From positions 15,813,835 to 15,877,834 of the forward strand of contig NC_003076.8 in assembly GCF_000001735.4 (NCBI RefSeq): a DNA stretch of 64,000 nt, in the 5' to 3' direction. The stretch is from Arabidopsis thaliana. Taxonomy: Eukaryota; Streptophyta; Magnoliopsida; Brassicales; Brassicaceae. Under the pieces are notes generated by a model. The model saw only the letters and a program-made list of their open reading frames with translations, was not told the origin of the DNA and ran no database searches. The position numbers and the translations under genes were made by a program. Positions within the stretch are counted from its first letter, which is position 1; each line of letters opens with the position of its first letter. This document shows positions 45,817-57,062 of this stretch, one piece after another.

Positions 45817-48149
45817 TTTATCCTAATAGGGTTTCTAAAAATGATCTTCTTGTAAGATTTTTGTTGTTGTTGTGTTTGTTGTTGTTTGGAGACGAAGAGG
45901 GAAGGGTTTTTGAGAAGAGAGAAGAAAGTTGAGGTTTTTAAGAGAGAGGAAAGTGTTTGAGCAACGAAGCTCCTCTCTATATACTAGTTTTCATTTGAGA
46001 AATAAGAACACTAAAATAATTTATTCTTTTTAATATATTGACCAATAATTGGTCAATTTTTTCGTATCAAGTTCTTCTTTAGAACAATTATTTGTATTGA
46101 AATTCAAGAGTTTTACCTACTATAAAGAAAAAGAAAATCTGTTATCTTACTTCTAATAAATATATTATTATGTATATACATGAGGTTTCGCGTTTAAATC
46201 TAATACAACTATCAAATCATATTTTAAATCAGAAAATGCTATTTTTAGTTTTCTTAATAGGATAGAGAAAAGAAGAAGATGCGTAGATTGTTAGGCAACT
46301 TAAGATGTGTGATTCTCAAATATCGTTTTCAATTAAAAATAAACCTTTCTATTTCAAGAACTTTATTATTTCCAAGTTTCAATTTGACCAGGAACACTTC
46401 ACCTGTAACTCCCTGTCCCTTTTTTTGTTTATGTGATAAGATTGTTCTTATCACATTAAATCGTGATGTTTTTGTCCATTCTTTATCTCATTATCAACGG
46501 TTAGATTTTACCTGTTTAGTAAACTGTGATTATTGATTTGATAACAATTCATAATTGAAACTATGTGATTATTCATTTATAGTAGTTTCGAGTTATAAAT
46601 TTGGTACTAATACGTAAGGTTACTAATATAATGGGATTGTAAATATAATAATTCAGTGTGAATGGTTTGAAGAGAATGACTTTTTACTGGTCTTTCTTTT
46701 TAACAAAAAGAATGACTTTTTTTACATTTACTATTCTTACGGTACGGGTCACTATTATTGGTGTTGTTATTTAGGATAAGTATTAGAAAGAAAAAAGTTC
46801 ACATGGTTACATATAATTTGTTTTATTTGTTTAACAAATGTTATCCATCTCGTGAAAACAATGTATGCATGCATGAACCTTGTAAAGTATATTTTTATAT
46901 TATTAAAGCAACTGGTCCTCTTGTCTTATTCCAGTGTCTACCGTTATAAGAAATTATAATATTAATATCTTTTTTTTTTTTCGTTTATAATACTAATATC
47001 TAAAACTATATATTAAAAATTCAATGAAAGTTTGGATAGAAAATCGATTTCCATGTGAAGGTGGTAATGATGATGAATGATGAGGATGTTGATGATGAAA
47101 TTCAGTTAGACTTTGAAGACATTTTGAACAACTTTACTTACCTTCGCCATATTATATGTCAAGTATTTTCTTTTCATGATCGAATCACGTGTTTTGTTCA
47201 TACGAGGTTGTCATTTGCATTGCTACAACATGTGCACTCTATTTTTTCTTAGCGTCATTTCGTTTGATTTATAAAAATATATAAAAAATCGTATGTATAT
47301 GGCTGGAATGAAATTTGGATCGTTATTGAAAGGTGAAGTAATAATTACGTTTTTCATACTCTTTTTTTCAAATTAAAAAAAAAAATCTGATTTTCTAGAC
47401 TTAAAACGAGCAAGATATATAAGTTTGACAAGTTGCAAAAGAGAAATAAAATTTATAGCACCAAAGAGAATGTAAGACTCTAGAAGGTTAGATGCATACA
47501 TTCAAAAGTAGTCACTTATCAGTTATCACTATTTATTTATTGATCATGACATATATGATATAGCATGACATATTTAACAATTCTTGGAAGATTTTCAAGA
47601 TCCATTTCAAGAAAACCTTAATAAAACCATTTCAAGACATAGCGTGTGGCACCATCGATTTTATTTTTGGGTTAAATTTTTATCAATTACTCGGGTCGTC
47701 GGATTTACTTTCTTTCGAATTGTAATCGGGGTTTTTATTATTCTTGTAATAAATTTACAAGGTAAAATGACATGCAAAAATTTTGATGGTAACCGTTAAT
47801 AGAGATACAATAATGGAGCACAATGACTCTAGAAGGTTAGATGCATACATTCAAAAGAATGACAATATGTAACCATAGAACTAATCATTTTTCATGTTAT
47901 CATGTAACTGGAAATATTTTTAAAATCTTTATAGAAGATGTTGTATACATGAGTAACTATGTGTATTATCCATATAAATAAGTCGCGAATCAGGCATTAG
48001 GCAATATGATTTGTTGAAATTGCAAGCAATCACACAATCAATGGAAGCTCAGGTTCTGTCTGTTACATATAATTTATGGTTTCATCTCTTGTTGTTCGAA
48101 TGATTTTGCCTTACTTCTATACCCATATTGTTTTCATGGTAGTGTGGTG
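45817..48149. other. ORE1 leader/promoter and AT-rich spacer
   Basis: 45817-46100 is the leader and proximal promoter of ORE1. A perfect 33-bp direct repeat starting gactctagaaggttagatgc lies at 47476-47508 and 47825-47857. No gene is supported; the 65-codon frame at 47055-47252 is acidic and low-complexity at its start and has no recognisable domain. Confidence 0.5.
45978..45984 (-). promoter_or_regulatory. TATA box of ORE1
   Basis: The minus strand reads gtatatagag about 165 bp upstream of the ATG, followed by a GA-rich leader (45845-45960). Confidence 0.5.
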
Positions 48150-48520
48150 GATTTTAAGGATGAGTTGCTTCGTGTACACAATCGATCTCATGGCACTTTA
48201 GTAATGACTTCGGTCAAGTACAAATAAAATGTAAAGAAACATTGGCATGATGTTCAATTTAGTGTCCGTAATAGGTTAGGGTGTATTGTCTTACCCAAAG
48301 ACCGTTTTCTGGCTCAAGAGTACAATAAGATTAAGGCCTAGCTAGAAAATTGGTATGCTAGAGGTCGTTGAGAAATTAAATTTCAATGCATACCGTTTGA
48401 AGCTTCTCCACATATTCACACCACGAATGTCTTCAATATCAAGCACTTATACGCTTATGAATTGGACGAAGAGGTTCTCGATCTTCCTCATGCTAGGATG
48501 GGGCGGCTCATGAAGCATAT
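48150..48520 (+). mobile_element. Relic of Ty3/Gypsy integrase C-terminus
   Basis: The plus strand, with stops, encodes V-H-N-R-S-H-G-T-L-V-M-T-S-V, W-H-D-V-Q-F, K-D-R-F-L-A-Q-E-Y-N-K-I-K-A and then H-T-T-N-V-F-N-I-K-H-L-Y-A-Y. This is the order at the end of Gypsy pol (integrase C-terminal region before the 3' LTR). At least three stop codons interrupt it. No LTR or polypurine tract could be fixed downstream. Confidence 0.7.
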
Positions 48521-50331
48521 ATACTACTCTATTCTTTTTGATGTTGAGTTTTGTTTTACTTTTGACTTTTTCATCGCTTTAGTTATCTTTTTCACAAGTA
48601 GAATCCTACTTCGGTTTTGTTTCTGATATTTGGTCGTTTCTCTTAGGAAAAAGACTAGCTCAATTTTAACTTAAAAAGCACTTAGTCGTCGTTCGTTTTG
48701 TGTTTTTATTCACAAGCAGATTCTTGTAAATAGGTGTCATTCGTTTTTGTGTTTTTGTGTTTTTGTCACCTTTTTATAGTAGAGAAAATCTAAAAAGAGA
48801 TTTTGAAGAAAATATATCTCTTATTTTTCCGCACAATTTTTTTTAGAATTCAACGGACCTGAGAATAATTGGATAACCTGTATTACAAATTTACAATAAT
48901 TTACCAATGTGTTATCAGTACTTTTGTGATATTTTTTTTTTTTTGATAAAATTTCAATGCCTAAATGTTTTGAAACTATATAGATATGAAATATATATCA
49001 CAAGACAAGACAAGTAGATATGAAGTATATATACAAAAGAGAGAATTCTTTATAAACGGGAAAGAATATAACGTTTGGTGATAGATTATAGTCATATAAC
49101 ACAATCATAATTTCATTGAAAATGTGTATTAGTGTATTAAACTATTAATCATGTGACTTTTAGACTGAGTTCCCTTCTTAAAGCAATCAATAGTTGGACT
49201 CTCATTGGGATATTTTGTAATATTGGCTATTAATGAAATCAAATCAATCATTCTAAAGCTAATCCTTTCTTTTTTGTTTTAGCAGTCCTTTCCTTTTCAG
49301 GAAATATTAAAACAAATTCCATAAAAATATCTTAGTTTTGGTGAGCCCGAAACACACGTGTCGATTTTTCTTTGAAACGGCAAGAGTTTTAATCGTATTG
49401 GCAATGCCAACCTTCTCATGGACACGTCACACGTACTAGCAATTCCAAAATGCGCACGTGGTGGTATATCAGTGGGGAAGAGAAAATGGTAAGCATCTTC
49501 TAAAACTATTCTTAATTATCATAATTAAAGTATTTGAAAATAACTAATTTAGTTAATTACTTTAGTTTAAGTTGGGATTTGAAGTTTGACTAATGCTTCC
49601 TTGGGCGAAACATGGGCTTGTGAGAGGGAACAAGACATGAGTCGATAGTTCATTGGTTTGTAGAAAATGGATAATATAAATGTTGTATTGTTAAAGTTAG
49701 GCGATCCAATGTCAAAAAAAAGTTAGGCAATCGAATTTGTAGATATACTAATTAAATTAATCACTTGCTAATAGGATCATGGTCAACACTTTGCCGTAAA
49801 GCTTGATTTGTTGTAATTTTATAATTGTGCTGTTAGCTTAGTTTGATAAATCGAATCTTCCATACTAAAATTCTAAGTAACGGGATTGAGGAAATCTCAC
49901 AGCTCTCTAACCCTTTTCTGAAACTAAATTGAAAAACTAGATATATATGGTTTTTACGAGTGTCTCATGATCACGTTAACTTAGAGTACGGTGCAATGAA
50001 GACGCAGTTTCAACTAATTCAAGTACTATATCGACTTTAGACATATTGAGAGAAAGAGTTGAAGACAAAAAGCGTTTTCTAGAGATTTATGTGTTTTGGT
50101 ATTTTCGGGGAAAATATCGGTATTGAACTGAAGTTTTTTCCTTGAACTAAATAAATCGATATATATATAGTAGATGCATTAATGCATAACGTATTGCTTA
50201 ACCTTGTTTTAATTATGTAAAGAAGTGTTATATGGAACCAAAATCTTACAATCCCTTATGTTGAAATAATATAATAATTTTCTTACAAAAAACATATGAT
50301 GGTCGATAATTGATGTCAATATATATTTATT
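48521..50331. other. Intergenic, AT-rich
   Basis: No gene is supported. ACGTG-type motifs occur at 49364 and 49454-49460. The right end is the 3' flank of RABG1. Confidence 0.5.
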
Positions 50332-51948
50332 TCAGCATGAACAACGGCTTCGCGGCGTTTCCTTCTCTATTGTTGGAACGACGCTTCTATATCTTTCCCT
50401 TAAAGAGACAAAAAAATGAAAAAAAAAATGAATAACAGTAGAAAAGTTGAGACGTATGAACCAATGTTGAGATACAAAATTTAGCAAATTTATGGTGGTT
50501 CAGGCGTTGAGTGATTAATGATTTGGCATGCAAACCCTAACTCATAGCTACAATCAATGCCTGCGTGGTAGGGTCTAAACGACCCTAGTTCCACAACGTT
50601 AGGCTCTTGGTCTATGTTTACCTTTTAGAAATTGCCGGAGTCATTAATTAAAGTTAACAAAACTTTCTAAGAACACATATTGAACCCAAATTTGGTCATG
50701 GAAGTTACTTCTTCCGTGTGGTTTAACCGAGTTAATTTTATAAATTATCCCCAACATAGAATTAGTCCATCGGTTGGTTTAAATCACTCAATTTAGTAGT
50801 TTTTGTCAGTTTTTTTCCGTTCTAAAATATCTATATATATACACTCACATATCATCAATTTGACGCTCATTTGTGAGAGCCTTTTTGGCTATCTCCAGAA
50901 AAGCTTCTTCAACATTGATTTTTGCCTTTGCTGAAGTCTCAAAGTATACTATATTCCCCTTTGATCCACACCATTGGTCAGCTATCTCCTTTGCAACCTG
51001 CGTAAGATAAACCCGCATAAATTAGAGTTTAGATGGATCAAGAGAAAAGGTGTTTTTAGAGAATATGTACTCAATCTTACAACTCGGGGTTTTCCATTGT
51101 TTACATCAGTTTTGTTGCCCATCAAAACAAAAGGAAACTTGGTAGGTGTCTCAGGATTTGCCTGAAAATTATGAGGGGTTTGAGGTAAGAGCTAGTGATA
51201 TTAAGTACTCAATATAATACAGGATAACTGTAATGTTATCCGCCAGAAACTAGCAAAGAGACGGTTTTGGATCCCGTCTCTAGGAGATGTAGGGTTTTCG
51301 ATTATGAAATTCAGATATTAAAAAAAAAAAACGGTTTTGCGACCTGTTTGATAAACTCGTCGTGCCAGTTGTCGATAGATTCAAAGGTTTTAAGAGTATT
51401 CACGTCATAGACGAGAACACAACAATCTGTGTCTCGGTAGAATCGTGATGGTAAACTTTTAAATCTTTCTTGTCCAGCAGTATCCCAAATCTGTGCGAAA
51501 GAAAAAAAAGTGTTTTTGAATAAAAAAGATTAACTTGTGGAGTAAGGGATTAATATATTTACTTGTAAAATGACTTGTCTTTCTGCGATACAAATCTCCT
51601 TGGTGACTAAATCTACATATATTGTAGAATTATGTAGCTGCTTAAAATCCTTGTCATTGTATCTTCGGCCACAAGTTATGGTTTTTACAACGATGGGAAG
51701 ATATAGAAAGAGATAACGAAAATATAGCAAGCCGAAGATTTAACAGAAACCAAAAAAATTGAAATGTGCAATCTAAAGAGGATACCGCTTCAACAGTGAT
51801 GTTTTGCCTACCCTGCATAGAGAGTTAGAAAGAAAGGAAAACACTAGTTTTTAAGAGAAAGTCTCGAAAATCTTGAAAAATAGACAAAGTTTTAACTAGT
51901 ATACCCGCTATCGCCGAGGAGAATGATCTTAAGCTTTGTTTTTTCCAT
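50332..51948 (-). CDS. RABG1: Rab7-like small GTPase RABG1
   Basis: Seven exons (51905-51948, 51786-51812, 51563-51662, 51344-51490, 51081-51161, 50849-50997, 50332-50398) give 204 residues. RABG is the plant Rab7 group acting in late endosome to vacuole traffic; RABG1 itself is little studied. GTPase motifs are intact: G-D-S-G-V-G-K-T at 12-19, switch I Thr37, W-D-T-A-G-Q-E at 59-65 with catalytic Gln64, N-K-T-D at 122-125 and T-S-A-K at 154-157. The C-terminus ends C-S-C, the double geranylgeranylation site. Two oddities: the switch I motif is T-I-Y-V-D-L where nearly all Rabs have T-I-G-x-D-F, and the hypervariable tail is short. The last intron (50399-50848) must be removed; otherwise the frame stops after Q-I-D-D-M without any prenylation cysteine. 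Recalled as At5g39620. Confidence 0.94.
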
Positions 51949-54427
51949 AAGCACACGAAAGAAGTCTACAGAGATTGTTCCCTGATTCTATTTCTGAAAT
52001 TTTCAAGTTATGGGTTTTTGGACAGAAATCAAAGAAGTCTACTGTACTGTTTCTACCATCTACGACATTGTCTATCAATTTTAATTATTTTTAATTTTGA
52101 AGAGAGAACGGGCTCTTATATGAAACTATGAACCGTTATGCCATTGCCAGGCCAGCAATCAAACCCAAAAATCTAAATATTTTTTACTTTTTGAAAATCT
52201 TATTATATAAATCTTAATACGTTTCACAAGAATTATATACACTAAAATATATATAGTTCAGCACATCCTGAAAAGTGTGATTGAATTTACTAAATTTTGA
52301 CAAGTTTTTATATGATCATATAATATTGATACGTATTTCACAAGAATTTTGATAGGTGTCAAAAAATAATAGCAATGCGTAATGTATGTTAGTTAAATTT
52401 ACATGATTATATAACATTTATTGAAATATTTTTTTTTACAACGAAAATTCAATCACCAATATCCACTATTATGCATAAAGACAATTTATATTTTTATTTT
52501 GGCAAGGATTATGTATAGCAGTATAGGAAATCAAATGTATGGTAAGTCGATTATGAATAATAGCAAATAAATTAGTGCATACTTTATCATTAATGACATG
52601 TTCACACGATTTCAAAAGAGAGTAATTTTGACATAGTTCGGTAATATGAACATCTATTATAAAATCCCCAACTTATGTACACCAATTGATTTTTGTTTTT
52701 TCTAAAAGAATATACACCAACTGCATTAATATTTATTTCAAAACATGACATTTCTAATAACATAGTAGTATATAATATATACTAAAAAATAGGAGTACAG
52801 TCAGAGCTGAGGAAGGATGAATTCAACAACTTCAGTAATACTATGGTCGTCAACCCCAGGGATGGGCCAAAACTTATTTGTTAACACCTATAAAGTAATC
52901 AAGCCAAGTGTATCTTTGTTTAAATTTTAGAGTAGTTAGTAAATTATTCACTTGGCCCAAAAAAAAAAGAAGTAAATGATGCCACTTGGTTTAGAACAAA
53001 GAAAATTTAAATTATGAAGTAGAAGGAGTCGAAAATATTCGAAAACAGTTATAGACGGGATTATATATATGAATATATCTACCCATTAATTTAAAACCAT
53101 TTTTTTTCCTAGTTGCTGAAATATGACTTTATCAATTTTGCTTAATTTTCATCTTTAAAGACAGAAAAACGAATACTAGTGTATTATCCATTGTGTTTTG
53201 AAAGACGTGTTATCCATTGTTGTCGCCAAAGAAACATAGTGTCGCCAAACAATTCTCCATAACCATAATCAATAGTAAATCAGTAAATTAAATAGAAGTG
53301 AGAGCCCGAGCGAAAATTGAAGTACATCCACTAATGAGTGTTTCTTAGACACAAAGGCAGCTATAGCATAGGCAAAGCAAAAGTGAGAGCTAGCCAAACC
53401 GCACTTACTTTCACGTATATATCTTCCCTTATGCTTTGTTTTGTGCTTAAGAACAAGCAAAAGCTTAATCCGGAGGAGTTGGTATGTTACATTTTTACAA
53501 AAAATTTAACCATTGCTTTTAGTCCTTATCGAGTCAAAGTGCGTTTCGCGTCTTTTGGTTGTTTTCCAAGTTACATGTTACTTAGCTCAAGATTGAAGCT
53601 TTTGGACAAAGTTTGGATAAAACAACGTGTGAGTTAATAAGGAGGCTGGACAGGAAAAACAGGATCGGTCGATCATGTACCACTCCTTGACAGCTTGACT
53701 ATGGATCGATAGAAACTATCTTTAGATAATATAATCCGGAAATTTTGGGGGCAAGAATCTTTAATTTCTCTTCTTTTAGGACTCTTATATTAGTCATGGT
53801 GTGTATATTCAGCTGAAGAATCACTAGAAGCCTCTTTAGTGAAAAGTTTAACTATTTGAAAAAAGGATCACCATCCACGTCTATTTTTGTTGCGTTACTT
53901 CAAGCGTATATTCAGCTGAAGAATTAAACAATTAAAAAGGTCAAACACTATTTGAATAATTCGAAAACTTGGGGGTTTTTAAATCAGTAATTTTCCATAA
54001 AGATTGAAATATTCCAAGCTTTGTGCTTAATTCGCTTCTGCTCCAGCCTAGTCCTTAAGTTCCATGATCACCTGAAAACCTCGTAAATGATTTGTAAATT
54101 TTCTCTTGAGGTCGGTGAATTTAACTTTGTGTGGCTTCTATTTCTCTATTTCTTTCATACCACATAATATGTTAGGGTTTGAGTTTGGTTTAGGGTTGTT
54201 TTAGACAACAATCATTGATATTAATTCTGTCTTCTTCTGATTCCCATTGTGTACAATAATCTTATTGATGATTTTGGGTTACTGATTGTTCTCATAATTT
54301 CCGATTTATGTAGTCTAGTCTAGGCTATAGTGATCTTAGCTAGCTATGAAATGTTTTTCTTTTTCTATCAGGTTTGCGTGCAGGAGAATTGAGTTTCCAT
54401 CATCGCTAAGTTTGCTGATTCTTCACA
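51949..54427. other. Intergenic, AT-rich
   Basis: No gene is supported. A tattcagctgaagaat motif is repeated at 53807 and 53908. 54050-54427 is the leader/promoter of the VTI1-like gene, with parts resembling the VTI11 leader (tgttgatg-type and gggttt motifs near 54210-54290). Confidence 0.5.
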
Positions 54428-55880
54428 ATGAGTAATGTGTTCCACGAATACGATCAGCAATATAGCGAGCTCTCCATAAATCTTTCAAAGAAGTGTTCCT
54501 TGGCTTTTTCTCTCAAAGGAGGTAAACTGATATCTCGAATCTCTTCCTCTTCTTTTTTTTTCTTTAATAACCAAAACGTTTTACCGATCACTATAGTCTA
54601 TAATCTTTTCAAACTAGGAGAACAGAGGAAGTTAATTAAATTAGAGTCTCCTCTCCTTCATGGATACTTGAATTAATGATCTTGAAAACTAAAATGTTTT
54701 CTTAGAGAAGTGTAGAAAAAAAAAAGATACACAATCTTTTAGAGATGTTTTGGTTTGGGTTTGATGTGGTATTGTATCTTTTAAATTATCATCATTTTTT
54801 AGTCCATTTTTTGCCTAGCCTAAGATACATAGATGATACTTTACTAATTTACAGGAGAGAAGAAGGAGAAGCTGTCCGAAATAACATATGATCTGGAAAA
54901 TGCAGAAAAATTGGTATGTGGATATAGAAGTATTCTATCTATGTTTCCCCTATGATGATTCTCTGCCTTTTATTTCACTAGATTTCGAAAATGGATCATG
55001 CAGCAAGTAACCTTCCACCCAATATCAAATCCATCCTTCTTGAAAAATTAAAGGAATCCAAATCGAGTCTAAAAAGATTGAGAAATGAAATCAAGAGGAA
55101 CACATCTGAAAACTTGAAAGTTACTACTCGAGAAGAAGTTCTTGAAGCTGAAAAGGCGGTATGTAAGGACATGGTTTTGTTCAATCTAATATAATCTTGA
55201 TCTTGCTAGTAAAACACATTTTGGTATATTTTTATTGAGTTAAGGATTTAGCTGATCAAAGATCAAGATTGATGAAATCAACCGAGGGTTTGGTTCGAAC
55301 TAGAGAGATGATTAAGGACAGTCAAAGAAAACTGCTGGAGACTGAAAATATTGGTATTTCAATACTCGAGAACTTGCAAAGGCAGAAAGAGTCTCTCCAA
55401 AACAGCCAAGCTATGGTAGACTTTTCTCTTACTTAATAGGTCCTCTAGTTTTTGAAACTATATATTTTTCAATATCCCAACAAGGTGAATTGAACTAAGT
55501 GGCAAATAAAATGATTATTTAGGGATCTTCCATGAAGTAGACTACTTTTCTTTATCTACGACATCATCGACTGGGCTAAAACCTAGTGAATTTGAACAAG
55601 ACTTTTCTCTTATTTCATATTCATTGATTCATTAGATATATATATATATATATATTATTTATTTTTGTATGAATATAATAACTAGTAGCTTTTCAAATAG
55701 TTTGAGATGATCTTTTTGCTTGGTATTGCTTTAACCAATGTTATAACGTTGTTACAGCTTCATGAGATAGATGATACTGTCAAAGAGAGCCGGTCAATCG
55801 TGAGAAGCATAAAGATCAAGGAATTTTTTACTGTGACTGCACCAATTATCATTTACTTTTTATTCAAACTCGTCAAGTAA
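54428..55880 (+). CDS. Divergent VTI1-like Qb-SNARE
   Basis: Five exons (54428-54521, 54855-54913, 54982-55158, 55245-55415, 55758-55880) give 207 residues. Exons 1, 2 and 4 are the same length (94, 59, 171 bp) as in VTI11; exon 3 lacks 12 bp and exon 5 lacks 30 bp. The start M-S-N-V-F-H-E-Y-D-Q-Q-Y-S-E-L-S parallels VTI11. The ionic-layer glutamine is kept in E-N-L-Q-R-Q-K-E-S. Exon 5 drops about ten residues between the end of the SNARE heptads and the membrane anchor, and the anchor (F-F-T-V-T-A-P-I-I-I-Y-F-L-F-K-L) is shorter and less hydrophobic than in VTI11. It is probably a membrane SNARE by family but may be hypomorphic. Recalled as At5g39630. Confidence 0.93.
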
Positions 55881-56835
55881 GCCTTGCATGCATGCGCTTC
55901 CTAACCTGATCTCGGATTCTGAACAATTGTTGTGTTCACTTGTGAATCGTGGATTTATTCTTCTATTATCTGTTTGTGTGAAGTTCTTTCTTTTGCTTCC
56001 TGTTGCATTCTTGACTTGTCTTCGTTAATCAAATATGAAATAACTCTTGTTTATTCTTCATATATCCGATCCAAAACTAGAATTTCCATACGTTATTTTG
56101 GAATATTTTTTTCTAAATATTTTATTACACAAAAATTTGTTTTCAAAATTAGTAATAGTATTTCATATGATTGTGACACGATTCGCAATAGATTTCTATT
56201 TTAGAAATGTAATAGATTTCTATTTTAGAAATAAAAATAAAATAAGATTGGAGCAAACTAAACTCTTAACAATTTATATATGTGGTCAAATCTTGTATTC
56301 AAATGACAAATGGGTGGTTCACCAGATCAATGTGAATAAGAACATATAAATAAATAAATAACGATAATAATATTAACCGACATAACAGTAGTACTTTCCT
56401 ACATGTTGAGCCGAAGTTGAATTTTGACATTGTACTATATCTTAGCTGTTAATAAAGAAAGAACAAAAAGTTAGAACGAAACATTTCATTGTACAATCAT
56501 ATATAATGTATATATGTAATGTAAAGAAATGAATAGATAAGTAACTAAATAAATAAACTTTATAAACTTGCTCTACTTTAGCATCTCAACCAATAATGTA
56601 ATAGACCTAGAAATTAAATCCACATATAGTTTAAGGGACTTAAACAAAATTGAGAAAAAATGAATTTGTTTAAACCAAAATAGATATATCAACAAATAAT
56701 GACTCAAAATATAAAGTTTAAGTCTCATTATATTAGACCATCCCCATAAAATAAGTCATCCATATTCATATCATATTAGTGATATTTGGGATTTTTTACG
56801 TGTCATCGTAAGCCTAGAATGAGAGGAAGAGACAG
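55881..56835. other. Intergenic, AT-rich
   Basis: 3' flank of the VTI1-like gene and downstream DNA of the miR169 locus. A gaaat(g/a)...tagatttctattttaga-type repeat occurs at 56189 and 56211. No gene is seen. Confidence 0.5.
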
Positions 56836-57062
56836 TTGCATAGCCATAGATGACTTGCCGGGCTAGCTTGGTTACACTTCTTGCCCCAACACACATATAT
56901 AAATAAGTAAATACTTTTTCGTATTATATTACGTACGAAAAAAAATCAACTAAAACTATGTAGATAAGTAAATATATATAAACCATCATCTCCATAATAT
57001 AAATCGAATATAGAGTAATCATAATACAAGCTACCGGCAAGTCATCCTTGGCTGAACAACAA
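56836..57062 (-). ncRNA. MIR169C: miR169 precursor hairpin (MIR169c)
   Basis: The mature 21-nt miR169 sequence is encoded on the minus strand at 57034-57054. The pairing arm is at about 56840-56862 (minus strand: ccggcaagtcat-cta-tggctatg), leaving a long loop region of about 170 nt, which is usual for this family. miR169 directs cleavage of NF-YA mRNAs and responds to nitrogen and drought. Recalled as At5g39635/MIR169c. Confidence 0.93.

Noticed and set aside
50845-50997. Ending RABG1 at the in-frame TGA at 50845-50847 (183 residues)
   Set aside because: A strong donor (at/gtgagt) lies just before it, and a downstream exon at 50332-50398 supplies the expected C-S-C prenylation end and a length of 204.
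53338-53637. 99-codon frame in the spacer before the VTI1-like gene
   Set aside because: Composition of random AT-rich DNA, no domain, no splice or promoter context.
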